A stretch of DNA of 64,000 nt. Source: Prevotella sp. Lineage in GTDB: Bacteria > Bacteroidota > Bacteroidia > Bacteroidales > Bacteroidaceae. The stretch lies in NCBI GenBank assembly GCA_017412705.1, contig JAFPWS010000067.1, positions 1 through 64,000 of the forward strand. Direction: 5' to 3'. The notes below the pieces were generated by a model. That model was not told where the DNA came from, did no database searches, and worked only from the letters and a program-made list of their open reading frames with translations. The position numbers and the translations under genes were made by a program. Shown piece after piece: positions 26,413 through 35,788 of the stretch; within the stretch, counting starts at the first letter, position 1, and every line of letters begins with the position of its first letter.

Positions 26413-27732
26413 ATGAAGTTTTACGATAGGAAAGAAGAAATCGAGAAGTTACGGGAGATCAGGAACCTCTCGCACAAGGCGGCACAGTTCACTGTACTGA
26501 CTGGACGCAGGCGCATCGGCAAGACATCACTCGTGATGAAGGCTTACGAGGACGAGACAATACTATATTTCTTCGTGACCAGAAGCACAGAAAGTGTGCT
26601 CTGCGAAGAGTTCGGGAGGGAAATCACGGAAAAGCTGCAGATTCCCCTGCTGGGAAAGCCGGAACGGTTTGCCGACATCTTCGACTTCCTGATGGAACTG
26701 TCGAAGACACGGCCCATAACCCTGATGATTGACGAGTTCCAGGACTTCAACCGCGTGAACAGCGCTATCTTCTCACAGATACAGAAATCATGGGACCTGA
26801 AGAAAGGGGAGTCTAAGATAAACCTGATTGTATGCGGATCGGTCTACTCGATGATGACCAAACTGTTCCGAGACAAAAAGGAACCCCTGTACGGCCGTCA
26901 GACGGAGTTCCTGAAAATCGAGCCTTTCACACCTGCCGTACTTAAGGAAATCCTGGCAGATTACAATCCTGAATACAGCAAGGAAGATCTTCTGGCACTG
27001 TACACCTATACCGGTGGCGTGGCAAAATATGTAGAACTGCTGATAGATACAGAAGCTATCACGGCGGAGAAAATGCTGGGACGCATCATCGCCAAGAACT
27101 CGTACTTCATCTACGAGGGAAAGAACATGCTCATAGAGGAATTCGGGCGCGATTACGGACGCTATTTCGACATCCTGAAGCTGATAGCCACCGGGCATAA
27201 CACAAGGGGTGACATAGAGGGCATCCTCCATGCGGAAGTGTCCGGCTATATGACCAGACTCGAGAACGACTACGGACTGATTGCCAAAAACAAGCCCATG
27301 TTCCAGAAATCTGCCAATAAGAACATCGTCTATGCGGTGAGCGACCTTTTCCTGCAATTCTGGTTTCGCTATATCTACAAGTATAACTATATCATAGAGG
27401 CGAACGGCTACAAGAAACTGGCTGACATTGTCCAGCGCGACTATGAGACGTATAGCGGCAAGACTCTTGAAAAGTATTTCAAGGCCGTGATGAGAGAGAG
27501 TGAACAGTTCACGCGCATCGACAGTTGGTGGGACCGTAAGGGCGAGAATGAGATTGACATCATCGCGGCAGACGACCTGGAGAAAGTAGTGACGTTCTAT
27601 GAAGTGAAAAGACAGCGCAAAGAACTCGACATGAAAGTTCTGAAAGACAAGGTACAGCGGTTCAAGGAGGTCACGGGCCAGTACGATAAATATAACCTTT
27701 CGGTGGCAGGTCTGTGTATGGAGGATATGTAA
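26413..27732 (+). CDS. Archaeal-type AAA ATPase with DUF234 nuclease-like C-terminus
   Basis: 439 residues. N-terminal P-loop ATPase with Walker A GRRRIGKTS (about 31-39) and Walker B LMIDEFQD (about 97-105), then a winged-helix segment, then a C-terminal DUF234 domain with a PD-(D/E)XK-like pattern (ENEIDIIAADD and FYEVKRQ). Proteins of this kind are widespread, often on mobile DNA, and their role is mostly unknown; a defence function is possible. It runs opposite to the transfer operons on both sides and has its own promoter, so it is probably cargo. Confidence 0.85.
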   Translation: MKFYDRKEEIEKLREIRNLSHKAAQFTVLTGRRRIGKTSLVMKAYEDETILYFFVTRSTESVLCEEFGREITEKLQIPLLGKPERFADIFDFLMELSKTRPITLMIDEFQDFNRVNSAIFSQIQKSWDLKKGESKINLIVCGSVYSMMTKLFRDKKEPLYGRQTEFLKIEPFTPAVLKEILADYNPEYSKEDLLALYTYTGGVAKYVELLIDTEAITAEKMLGRIIAKNSYFIYEGKNMLIEEFGRDYGRYFDILKLIATGHNTRGDIEGILHAEVSGYMTRLENDYGLIAKNKPMFQKSANKNIVYAVSDLFLQFWFRYIYKYNYIIEANGYKKLADIVQRDYETYSGKTLEKYFKAVMRESEQFTRIDSWWDRKGENEIDIIAADDLEKVVTFYEVKRQRKELDMKVLKDKVQRFKEVTGQYDKYNLSVAGLCMEDM

Positions 27733-27759
27733 AGCGACTTTTCGAAAAACGATTAAATT

Positions 27760-28407
27760 ATGAAACATCGAAGACTCGACAAATATGTCACGCTCTACAA
27801 CGTCTGCAGAGAGGGTGGCCGGGAATGTTTCCAATACGTGGAAACGCTCCCTCAGAACCGTCTGCCTATCCGGGCCCTGAAAGATTTCTACCGTCAGGTC
27901 GAGGAGCATGGCTATGATGTCCTCTCACCAAGCGACAAGGAGTACGAGCGGGTGGTGAAAGCCCTGAATGCCGTGTCGAAGAAAGACGCGATGAAGGATG
28001 ACATGAGTTCCTACAACCACTATAAGCCCGAGGAGGTCTGCACCTGCGGACGCTGGATTTTCTTCGAACATCTGCCTTATTACGAAGAGAAGGAACTGAA
28101 GGAGATTGTCTACCCCAAAACGGCAAGAAGGAAAGCGGAAGAAAAGCCTGGGAAGATCAAGGAAAAAATGTCTTCCATACGTGTTCCTGCCTTCCAGAAG
28201 GAATCCGTCAAGCAGTTCCTTGACTGGCTCAAAGAGACTAACGCATCCGATGCTTCCATCTATTCGGCACTCCGCTATGCCAAATACGCAATGGAGAGCA
28301 AGGCTGAGAAATACGCCGAGTCCCCTACCCTTCAGTCCATGGCTGATGACCTGAAAAAGCAGATTGCCCTCCTCGAAGAGCTGGAGGACAAACTGCCGAG
28401 ATTATAA
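27760..28407 (+). CDS. Unknown helical protein paired with the DUF234 ATPase
   Basis: 215 residues, cytosolic, strongly helical. Features are a pair of cysteines (EEVCTCGRW near residue 88) and a C-terminal half rich in Lys and Ala (PAFQKESVKQFLDWLKETNA). No family recognised. It starts 27 bp after the ATPase gene in the same direction and probably forms one unit with it. Confidence 0.6.
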   Translation: MKHRRLDKYVTLYNVCREGGRECFQYVETLPQNRLPIRALKDFYRQVEEHGYDVLSPSDKEYERVVKALNAVSKKDAMKDDMSSYNHYKPEEVCTCGRWIFFEHLPYYEEKELKEIVYPKTARRKAEEKPGKIKEKMSSIRVPAFQKESVKQFLDWLKETNASDASIYSALRYAKYAMESKAEKYAESPTLQSMADDLKKQIALLEELEDKLPRL

Positions 28408-28419
28408 TGGAAACAAATC

Positions 28420-30111
28420 TTATTTGATTCCTCCACGTGAAAGCTCCAGACTTTCATCGGCTTTCACCTGGCGGTCATAGTTTTCACGTACTGCCTGCTG
28501 CTGTTCATCATACTTCCGCAGGACAGCATTCGTGAGCATATTCAGCGGAAGAGCACCCTTATAATAGGCATCGACGGCTTCATCATTGATGGTAATGACA
28601 GAAGGGACATGGTCGATGGTGACCACAAGGGTGTTGCCCTTCATCACCGGCTGTGACACACGCAGGTCGAGCGGCTCGTCATCGTACTTACGATAATGAC
28701 GGACTGCCTGTAGCCTGATACCGTCCCTGTTTTCCAAGGCCTCATGGCCAGCCTTATTCAGGAGGTTGGCACCGCCAAGGCCGACAAGAAGCATCTTCAA
28801 CAATGGGTTACGGACGAACATGCCTGCGAAGATGGCTGCAAGGGGCATCACGTTATCGCCAAACTTCAGGTTGTGCGACTTTCCTGTGAACATCCCTACC
28901 AGCATATCGGGCAGCATAGCCAGCACATAGCCGAGATTCTTGCCCACATCACTGAAGCCATTCAGACCAAGAGTGTCTATCAGACCTCCCCAACCACTGA
29001 CGGACTGGACAGCAGGAACCGTAGCCTTCGCCGCATCGGCGACTGTAACTGGTTGTGTCTGAACAGCCTGCAGAGGTGCATGATTCTGTTCCGCTGCTGA
29101 TTCATTTTGAGGGAAGTGTTCCTGTATGGCAAAATGCAGCTCGCCAGCCTGACGCAGCTGCTCTGCATAGTCAGGGACTTCGGGCAGTTTGACCGTCTCA
29201 AGCCCTATCTTCGGCTTGAAGGCAGCCCCATCCGACAAGGAGCGGGAATGCGTCACGATCTTATGCCCTAACTGACTGTTCACTCCCTTCACAAGCTCAC
29301 TGGAATAAGGATTCACACTTCCTTCATCCTGACGGAGAGTGGCCAATACGTCACCGTCCGACGCAAACAGTGCGGCGCTCACCATCCTGCTTACATCCTG
29401 CTGCTTTCCTGCCTTGGACATGATGGCATCTCCAGCAAAGCCGATGCCCAGGTCCATCGTCACGAACTTTCCCAGACCAGTCCACGAGCTGGCACCCATC
29501 ATAGGAGCCGTCAAGGCCAAGTCTGTCAGGGAGCCAAGGGCCTTTCCAACGCCTTTCTCCAGTAAGCCAGGATCATAGCGCTCGACAATCTTCTTGTCTA
29601 TGTATTGCTGCAGGTCTGTTGTCGGCGCACTGGCCAGTGACAGCAGTGACGAACGCCGGGCTTCATCGAGGATATAGTCGACAGAGCCCTTGAAAGGACT
29701 CTTCTCCACCTCATAGTCTACCATCCGCATCATCAGACGGTGGTTGACATAGGCCATCGCGAGGTCACCGCCCAAGGCATCAGAAAGCTGGCGGTAACGC
29801 GACTCACCCACCTGGGCAACAGCCGCAGTACGCCAAGCCTTTGCCAAGACCTCTACATCATGACGAAGCTGACTGTCACCCACCATATCGGCACTGAGCT
29901 TCTCAATGTCCTTGGCAGGAACGTTCAGCGTCACTCCCGCAGCATAGTCCTCAGACGGCATCAGGGCATTCCTCACGCCAAAGCCCGAGGAACGTCCTGA
30001 CACCACAGCGGCATTACGGCAGTCAATATAGAAGTCCAGCCGACGGATCAGCTGCTTATCGAAATACCTGTCGATGCAATACTCCGCATCCCTAAAATTC
30101 TGCAAATCCAT
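28420..30111 (-). CDS. Unknown conjugation-operon protein with hydrophobic C-terminal segment
   Basis: 563 residues. A soluble N-terminal half (residues 1-240), a Ser/Ala/Gln-rich linker (about 310-365), then hydrophobic stretches (LGYVLAMLPDMLVGMFTG and VMPLAAIFAGMFVRNPLLKM, about 405-455) that may sit in the membrane. The last 100 residues are soluble and end GGIK. The hydrophobic part resembles the one in the 265-residue protein at 31249-32046 (LIPAAFLMFGNFGWMGKI). Last gene of the operon that begins with traJ; the convergent cargo gene ends 12 bp away and I see no terminator. Confidence 0.6.
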   Translation of the reverse strand: MDLQNFRDAEYCIDRYFDKQLIRRLDFYIDCRNAAVVSGRSSGFGVRNALMPSEDYAAGVTLNVPAKDIEKLSADMVGDSQLRHDVEVLAKAWRTAAVAQVGESRYRQLSDALGGDLAMAYVNHRLMMRMVDYEVEKSPFKGSVDYILDEARRSSLLSLASAPTTDLQQYIDKKIVERYDPGLLEKGVGKALGSLTDLALTAPMMGASSWTGLGKFVTMDLGIGFAGDAIMSKAGKQQDVSRMVSAALFASDGDVLATLRQDEGSVNPYSSELVKGVNSQLGHKIVTHSRSLSDGAAFKPKIGLETVKLPEVPDYAEQLRQAGELHFAIQEHFPQNESAAEQNHAPLQAVQTQPVTVADAAKATVPAVQSVSGWGGLIDTLGLNGFSDVGKNLGYVLAMLPDMLVGMFTGKSHNLKFGDNVMPLAAIFAGMFVRNPLLKMLLVGLGGANLLNKAGHEALENRDGIRLQAVRHYRKYDDEPLDLRVSQPVMKGNTLVVTIDHVPSVITINDEAVDAYYKGALPLNMLTNAVLRKYDEQQQAVRENYDRQVKADESLELSRGGIK

Positions 30112-30128
30112 TATACCTTATTATATTA

Positions 30129-30446
30129 TTAGAGACCAAGAAGTTGCTGACGGGTCTGGTCAATGGCCTTATGATAGATACTCATCTGCTTAGGCCAGAA
30201 ACGGGTGAGCCACGAATCCTTCGAGATCTGGTCATTGATAAAAGCTATAGCCTGCTTGCGGGTTATCTCTATCGCCGGCTCACCCTTCTGCCTGTCGTTA
30301 AACCATGCCTTCGTCCAGCAGCGGTTACCCTCCGTGTCGAAATAGACGGAAGCGACACGCTTCACATCGAAACTCTTCACGTCTATCTGGAGTCCTGCCA
30401 ACGGGTCTGTCAGATAGCCGTCGGCTGCTGCCTGGTCAGAAAGTTT
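30129..30446 (-). CDS. -1 frame extension of the M23-like protein (or separate small protein)
   Basis: In the -1 frame, the sequence after the slippery site continues for 105 residues to a stop at 30129 (KLSDQAAADGYLTDPLAGLQ, then FDVKRVASVYFD, then QQLLGL). If it were a separate gene its only start would be TTG at 30401 with no clear ribosome site. Its upstream part before that TTG also reads as ordinary protein, which favours it being the natural end of the upstream protein, reached by frameshift or split by an indel. Confidence 0.55.
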   Translation of the reverse strand, partial: KLSDQAAADGYLTDPLAGLQIDVKSFDVKRVASVYFDTEGNRCWTKAWFNDRQKGEPAIEITRKQAIAFINDQISKDSWLTRFWPKQMSIYHKAIDQTRQQLLGL

Positions 30447-31252
30447 TTTTTTACGTCGTCACCCCATGAGGAAAGATACACGCCATGGCGCAGGGCCATG
30501 TAGTTCAGGAAGTCACCTATCAGGAGATTCTGCACCTTGCCTGCCAAAGGCGCTCCACGGCTGCTCAGCCCAAGGGGATTGCCTATCTGGGGGATGGTCT
30601 CGAAGAAATAGCTCCTGCTGGCAGACTGCGCGAAGATATTCCTGAGCGACTGCTCCATCCTGACAGACGGAGCATAGCTGCCCAGACGGATGTCATTCAT
30701 ATAGGCCGGGAGCCAGCGGAGCATCATCTGCAGCAGCTCTTCCTGGTCTTCATCATAGTCGGTCTTCACCTTCACGCCGAGGTTGGCAAGGCGGTAATGG
30801 CCCTTGATACCCATCGCCTCCAGCTGCTCCATATTGCCATAGACCATGGCCAGAAACTCCATCGGGTCAAGCTCACGACCCTCACAGCTCACCTCGAAAT
30901 GCAGGAAGTTGCCACTCTGGGCCACCTGCAGTCCGGCATAGACAGGCATGCCGTAAGTGACATACGCCTCTCGGACATGACCATACTTCACCTCGAACTT
31001 GCCATACTTGGTGATGATATAGTTCTCATGGATGGCATCCGTCCCCACACCTACCACCGTGCCTGTCGCCAGGGCAAACAAGGGCAGGTCGTGAGCGGCA
31101 AAGTCCACGCCACGATGGACGAACGTCTCACCTGTCATGGGGTGCTTCTGTTCACCATAGCCGAGACTCACCTGTACCTCTTCCTCCTCCGATGCCTCGA
31201 AAGGCATCATGAAGCCACTTGCGGACTCCAATAACAGATCTTTCGTTTTCAT
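30410..31252 (-). CDS. M23-like peptidase-fold protein, degenerate active site
   Basis: 280 residues in the zero frame. Residues about 25-150 follow the M23/LytM layout: HRGVDF supplies the first two ligands, but the HxH motif is NFLHFEV, lacking the first histidine, so activity is doubtful. No signal peptide. The rest is helical (LLQMMLRWLPAYMNDIRLGS). It starts inside the stop of the upstream gene (ATGA overlap at 31249-31252). After residue 267 the frame crosses a run of nine A and ends 13 codons later; the -1 frame stays open for 105 more residues. A combined product would have 374 residues. Confidence 0.7.
   Translation of the reverse strand: MKTKDLLLESASGFMMPFEASEEEEVQVSLGYGEQKHPMTGETFVHRGVDFAAHDLPLFALATGTVVGVGTDAIHENYIITKYGKFEVKYGHVREAYVTYGMPVYAGLQVAQSGNFLHFEVSCEGRELDPMEFLAMVYGNMEQLEAMGIKGHYRLANLGVKVKTDYDEDQEELLQMMLRWLPAYMNDIRLGSYAPSVRMEQSLRNIFAQSASRSYFFETIPQIGNPLGLSSRGAPLAGKVQNLLIGDFLNYMALRHGVYLSSWGDDVKKNFLTRQQPTAI
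30443..30449 (-). promoter_or_regulatory. Candidate -1 frameshift site A AAA AAC
   Basis: Read leftward, codons GTA AAA AAA AAC form the canonical heptamer A_AAA_AAC in the right phase inside a nine-A run (30444-30452). A small stem AGCC-GAC-GGCT follows within about 25 nt. Confidence 0.55.
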
Positions 31253-32046
31253 GCTCTTCCTCTCCTTATGGTATGCTCGTTAGACTCCTCACTCTCATTC
31301 ATCGCCAGCTGGGGCTGATAATGCTGCACCGGTGCTATGGGCAGTTCCGCCGTCTGAGGATGATAGCCCTGACGATAGGGTATCTGCTGCTGTGGAAGGA
31401 CTGCCTGCTGCATGCGCATGTTCTTCATGGCCAGTGAGCCAAGGAACAGCGAGGCAATCTTTCCCATCCAACCGAAATTGCCGAACATCAGGAAAGCTGC
31501 AGGTATCAGGGCAGCAAGGCTCATGCCAGAGCCACCGCTCCAGAAACTGCTGGCCACCTGCCCGACACTGTCGAACGGGTTCAGAGATGAGAAAAGCCCG
31601 CCACCCTGCTGGGGCATGATGGCCTGCTGCTGATAGCCCTGGACCATCTGACCTGCACCCTGACAGGCATTCTGAATACCCTGTCCTGCTGCATGGAAGC
31701 CGTTCTCCACCGTATCGACGGCATTGCCTGCCGCATGACTGATATGGTTGTATGCTCCCTCGCCGACCATGCCGTCCACCACGTTCTCGCCAATGGACTT
31801 GTCGGCACCTTCGGCACCGAAGGCGAGACCTTTGAGTCCGCCCGTGACGCCTTTCTCCTTCAAGCCCTTCGATGCATCGTCACCCAAGGCGACTTCCGTA
31901 GCCTGTTCCAACAACGACTCGTCATTGACGAAATACTTCCACCCGACGACACTTCCTGCCGTTAGTCCCAGGAACTTCTTGGGGCTGTGGCCTGCGAACC
32001 TGGCGACCTTGCCGCCAACATTCAATGCTGTACTCCAACCTCCCAT
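31249..32046 (-). CDS. Gly/Gln-rich conjugation-operon protein with membrane segment
   Basis: 265 residues. The N-terminal 110 residues alternate small helices and Gly (GVTGGLKGLAFGAEGADKSI), then a Gln-rich stretch, one or two hydrophobic segments (SLAALIPAAFLMFGNFGWMG and ASLFLGSLAM, about 180-215), and a Pro/Gln-rich tail. No signal peptide. Likely an inner-membrane-associated accessory of the transfer system. Conserved position after the lipoprotein gene, 3 bp away. Confidence 0.6.
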   Translation of the reverse strand: MGGWSTALNVGGKVARFAGHSPKKFLGLTAGSVVGWKYFVNDESLLEQATEVALGDDASKGLKEKGVTGGLKGLAFGAEGADKSIGENVVDGMVGEGAYNHISHAAGNAVDTVENGFHAAGQGIQNACQGAGQMVQGYQQQAIMPQQGGGLFSSLNPFDSVGQVASSFWSGGSGMSLAALIPAAFLMFGNFGWMGKIASLFLGSLAMKNMRMQQAVLPQQQIPYRQGYHPQTAELPIAPVQHYQPQLAMNESEESNEHTIRRGRA

Positions 32047-32049
32047 ATG

Positions 32050-32754
32050 CTATAAAGGATTATATTCTACTATCAGCCTGGCCCTGTAACAGTTGGTCTT
32101 CGGTGCCTTATGACGGCTACCGTCGGCCATCGAGAAGAGCCATGCCTGGTTCATCTTGTTCTGGGCCACCTCCGTACTCGTCCAGTACCAGCAGCCCGCA
32201 TTCTCCGGACTGCGGTTCACGGGTGTACCGCCACATCGTTCGATGACGGGGTTCACTATCGGGAGCGCACTGTAGAGTAGTCCCAGCTCTGCCACACTCG
32301 GCACATAGTCACTCTGGAAGAACCAGTGGTGACGGAATGCCAGCAAGCCTAACGGGGATGTGTAGTAGTTACGGGGATCGGCCTTGTAATCCTTGACAAC
32401 CAGACTGTCCCTTTCAAGATGAGTGGTCTGCAAGGCCACCGTATTCACATAGCCGTCATAATCCGTCTCGCTGCCACTGGTCTTCTGGTCGAAGCTCAGC
32501 GTATCAGCGAAAGCCACGGGAGCTATCTCGTCGAGCAGCACAGCCAAGGCCTGATGCTGGTCATTCTTCTCTGCGAACACCACGGCCACAGGGGTATGCA
32601 CAGTGGCATCGAAAACCGACGGACTTACTATCCGGCCATCCGAACAGAGGATATAGCCAGGATGGATGTCAAGGTCTATCGGTTCATGCTCATCGCAGGA
32701 TGACAAAAGTCCTACAGACATCACCATCATTATTATTAAAGATAAATTCCTCAT
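32050..32754 (-). CDS. Lipoprotein with DUF1566-like C-terminal domain
   Basis: 234 residues. Lipoprotein signal MRNLSLIIMMVMSVGLLSSC with the lipobox LLSSC. The C-terminal part (NAGCWYWTSTEVAQNKMNQA, then FSMADGSRHKAPK, then CYRARLI) fits the DUF1566/FGE-like fold found in surface lipoproteins of Bacteroidota. It lies downstream of traO and may be the outer-membrane lipoprotein of the channel, in the place where CTnDOT-type operons have other genes; role inferred. Confidence 0.7.
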   Translation of the reverse strand: MRNLSLIIMMVMSVGLLSSCDEHEPIDLDIHPGYILCSDGRIVSPSVFDATVHTPVAVVFAEKNDQHQALAVLLDEIAPVAFADTLSFDQKTSGSETDYDGYVNTVALQTTHLERDSLVVKDYKADPRNYYTSPLGLLAFRHHWFFQSDYVPSVAELGLLYSALPIVNPVIERCGGTPVNRSPENAGCWYWTSTEVAQNKMNQAWLFSMADGSRHKAPKTNCYRARLIVEYNPL

Positions 32755-32802
32755 ATTTTTTCTTTATTAAAGACTAAATGTTTAAGTTACTTATTCACAG
32801 GA

Positions 32803-33312
32803 CTATAGCGGCAGTTTTAGACCACCGACAATACCCGTTCGCCATTGTAAACCAGAGCCAATGATCACATCTTCCTTCACCTGAAAGAAGAGTTCCCAAC
32901 CGCCTTTCAGGGCGTAGCTGTGCTCATAGCCGACATGCACACCGCCTACAAAATCATGGAGGTCTGAACCGCCACTGGCACCGATACGGAGGTTCCCGTG
33001 ATGGTTACGCCCGCGATTCACACAAGGCTTGTAGGCTATGCCCAAATGCCACGAATTATAGTTATGCCAGAAACTCTTCTTGGTGACATGACCCGCATCA
33101 GGGTCATCCTCGTACTGGAGATATCCCGTAGCGAAATATTCCCAGGCATTATGGTACTTGCTGCCATGCTCATAGGCAATGGTCGCATCAAGGCCTCTCT
33201 CATACAACATACCCACACCCATCATGAGGTGGTTGCTGTTGGTCTGTGCATGGGCTGTCATACCCATTGCAGCGACAATCAGACATAAGACTGCTTTCTT
33301 CATCATCTTCAA
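32803..33312 (-). CDS. traO: Conjugative transposon protein TraO
   Basis: 169 residues with signal peptide (MKKAVLCLIVAAMGMTAHAQ, from residue 4). The mature protein alternates aromatic strands (HLMMGVGMLYERGLDATIAY, then FVGGVHVGYEHSYALKGG) as in TraO, a small beta-barrel-like outer-membrane component of CTnDOT-type transfer systems. Start overlaps the traN stop by 4 bp. Confidence 0.75.
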   Translation of the reverse strand: MKMMKKAVLCLIVAAMGMTAHAQTNSNHLMMGVGMLYERGLDATIAYEHGSKYHNAWEYFATGYLQYEDDPDAGHVTKKSFWHNYNSWHLGIAYKPCVNRGRNHHGNLRIGASGGSDLHDFVGGVHVGYEHSYALKGGWELFFQVKEDVIIGSGLQWRTGIVGGLKLPL

Positions 33313-34160
33313 TTCTCTACCAATAATGAACTGTCAAAAGCATCCGCACTCAGCACATCCTCATAGTCAACGGTCATCGAGATGGTCCGGCCACTGATCT
33401 GACGCTCACTGAGCTCTATGGTCAGCACCTTGTCGTTGGGGAAGGTCATCTTCTTCAGCACAACGACATTACGATAGCCATGCTGGAACGAAGTGCTCTT
33501 CTCAAGCAACAGGACAGGCTCCAACATAAGATCCTGCACATTCGTGGCCTTCTGCTGTTTCTTGTCGCTGAGCTTAAAGCGCAGCTCATCGATGTCAAAG
33601 CGCAGGTTGGTCCTGTTCTCCACACTGAAGTCGATGAAGAAGTACTCACCCACCGAATAGACATTGTTCAGACGCATGGTCAGATGATGCCTGTTGGTCC
33701 TGGTGCTGTGATACTTAGCGGGACTGTTCCAGATACGACGGGCATAGCGTACCATCTCCCCGGTACTCATGCTCACAGCAGGGTTATGGAAGGCATTTCG
33801 CTCATCCACCTGCACCTCCTTGTCACTCACGGCTTCCTCCAGACGGGTCGTATAGATCAGGGCATACTGGGAACGATAGCGTTCCGTCACAACGGTCACG
33901 ATGGCCAGCACGGCACCGTCCTCATGTCCGCCCTCCTTGGGTTTGACACGGATGACATTCTCGATAGGCTTGTCACCAACCACCTTGTCGGTACTGATGT
34001 CCACCAGTCGGATGGGCTCCGATGCCGTTATCACTGTGGTCACGTTCTCATTCACGGTCAACTGCTCCATTTCATTGTAGGTCTGCTGGCCGAAGGCGTT
34101 CAAAGCAGACGTGGCGCAGAGCAGAAACGCGCCCATTTTGGTTCCGAAAAATCTTTTCAT
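33309..34160 (-). CDS. traN: Conjugative transposon protein TraN (DUF4138)
   Basis: 283 residues with signal peptide ending near LNAFGQQ. The body matches TraN: YNEMEQLTVNENVTTVITAS near the start, then the strand pair around NNVYSVGEYFFIDFSVENRT and NLRFDIDELRFKLSDKKQQK. TraN is the VirB9-like outer-membrane-complex component. Between traM and traO in the standard order. Confidence 0.88.
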   Translation of the reverse strand: MKRFFGTKMGAFLLCATSALNAFGQQTYNEMEQLTVNENVTTVITASEPIRLVDISTDKVVGDKPIENVIRVKPKEGGHEDGAVLAIVTVVTERYRSQYALIYTTRLEEAVSDKEVQVDERNAFHNPAVSMSTGEMVRYARRIWNSPAKYHSTRTNRHHLTMRLNNVYSVGEYFFIDFSVENRTNLRFDIDELRFKLSDKKQQKATNVQDLMLEPVLLLEKSTSFQHGYRNVVVLKKMTFPNDKVLTIELSERQISGRTISMTVDYEDVLSADAFDSSLLVEN

Positions 34161-34210
34161 GCTGAAATATTGTCAAAATTTTTTATTTCTTAAACACTTT
34201 TTAACAAACT

Positions 34211-35443
34211 TCAACGCTTGCGTTGTTGTTTGCTGTTCACGAGATACACCTGTGTGCCGTACTTCAGACGCACACGGTTCTTCTTGATCGCCTTACTGAT
34301 GGCATTGGAAGTCTTCTGATAGGCATTCTGGAGGGCCTGTCCCGCCCACTGGCTGACGCTCGTCCCGCCACTGGTCTGGTTCAGGTTCATGTTACTCTGC
34401 ATGGCAGAGCTGCCGATATCCTTCGTCGTCTCACGAAACTGGCTCGCCGGAACATAGAGTCCCTCCAGACCATCAGTCACATCATAGATGGAAAGACCTA
34501 TCTTCAGGATCTCGTCACCAACGAGGACGCTCTGCACCTTTCCCTTCACACGCTGCTGGCCGAATCCGCTCATCGTGGCATAGAGATAGCTGCCCTTGGG
34601 AACCTGCGTCCCATTGATGTCGATATCATCCAAAAGACGCAGACGGACACGGCTACCCTCCACCGCCTTGATCTCCTCGTCGATAATAGCCTTGATCAGG
34701 TTCGAGTTCGGGGCATTCTGACTCAGCGTATTAAAATACTCCGAGTCATCCTTCGATACCTTCGTGACGATATTGTTCTGGGCATCCTCGTCAAGTTCAC
34801 GCACGGCATTAGGTGCTTCATCAGCCACCTCCCTGGCCGCTTTCGCGCCTTTGGCAAGGACACTGTCCTGCATCTCTGCAGCAGCTCCCATCTTAGCAGC
34901 CCCCTGCGCCCGGGCATTGTTCAGGTCCCTGTCGAGGTCGGCCATCAGCCCCTGACGGCGCATCGCCAAGGCCTTGGCACGCTCCTCGTCTGTCATGGGA
35001 ACCACGAAATCATCACTACCCATGGCCTCCCCTTTCCTGGCGGACTGCGCCACACGGCTGTTCAAATCCGACAGATGACGGATTCTCTCCTGCTGCTGGG
35101 CCTGGGCATCCAACTGTCGCAGCTCATCCTCGGAATACTTCGACTCGAAATTCTCCTTCTTATTCAAGGTGTCTGGATTCTCGGCAAAGTCCTGAACGGC
35201 ACTGCGGTCTGTAATCTCTCCAAACGCATCACGCATATTCTTGCGCTTGCTGCCGATTTCCCTGCTGACATTGGCAGAGGGCAGCTGCGCATTCAGATAC
35301 TCCGTCGTCTGAAGGCTTGCATCTTTCTTGTCCTCTATCTCCACATTGAAGACCTCCATGAAGAGATAGGGAATCAGCAACGCTCCGATATATACAAGCG
35401 TCGGGATGATGTACTTTGGCTGTTTGAAATTAATCTTCTTCAT
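34211..35443 (-). CDS. traM: Conjugative transposon protein TraM (VirB10-like)
   Basis: 410 residues. A single membrane helix at about 11-30 (YIIPTLVYIGALLIPYLFME), a long charged periplasmic linker, and a C-terminal domain (IKAVEGSRVRLRLLDDIDIN, then VPKGSYLYATMSGFGQQRVK) matching TraM. It should span from inner membrane to the outer core. Follows traL by 3 bp. Confidence 0.88.
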   Translation of the reverse strand: MKKINFKQPKYIIPTLVYIGALLIPYLFMEVFNVEIEDKKDASLQTTEYLNAQLPSANVSREIGSKRKNMRDAFGEITDRSAVQDFAENPDTLNKKENFESKYSEDELRQLDAQAQQQERIRHLSDLNSRVAQSARKGEAMGSDDFVVPMTDEERAKALAMRRQGLMADLDRDLNNARAQGAAKMGAAAEMQDSVLAKGAKAAREVADEAPNAVRELDEDAQNNIVTKVSKDDSEYFNTLSQNAPNSNLIKAIIDEEIKAVEGSRVRLRLLDDIDINGTQVPKGSYLYATMSGFGQQRVKGKVQSVLVGDEILKIGLSIYDVTDGLEGLYVPASQFRETTKDIGSSAMQSNMNLNQTSGGTSVSQWAGQALQNAYQKTSNAISKAIKKNRVRLKYGTQVYLVNSKQQRKR

Positions 35444-35446
35444 ATC

Positions 35447-35785
35447 TTACTTTCCACTATTTCCCTTTATATAATGACCATGCGACTGGAGCGCACTGTC
35501 CACACGCTCTACCGCCGTGGCTTTCTGCCGCCCACCCTGCTGATAGGCGGTCACCAGACGATAGACATTCACTAAGAAACAGGCTGTAACAAAGCCGAAC
35601 ACCACTGCCAGAAAGGCCACCTTATGTGCCTGGCCTATCTCCTGCAGCCTCATGGCCCCCCAGCTGATACCAGCCTTGTCCGCGAACTTCCTGCCCGCTT
35701 CCACCTCACGCTCGTAACGCTCCCTGTACTTCGGATCGTTCTTGTCCGGCATCGGCTCTCCTATAATCAATCTCTTCCAACCCAT
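35447..35785 (-). CDS. traL: Conjugative transposon protein TraL (DUF3989-like)
   Basis: 112 residues with one central membrane helix (KVAFLAVVFGFVTACFLVNV, about 56-75) after a charged cytosolic N-terminus. Size, topology and place between traK and traM fit TraL. Sequence is weakly conserved in this family, so the call rests largely on context. Confidence 0.7.
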   Translation of the reverse strand: MGWKRLIIGEPMPDKNDPKYRERYEREVEAGRKFADKAGISWGAMRLQEIGQAHKVAFLAVVFGFVTACFLVNVYRLVTAYQQGGRQKATAVERVDSALQSHGHYIKGNSGK

Positions 35786-35788
35786 AGC

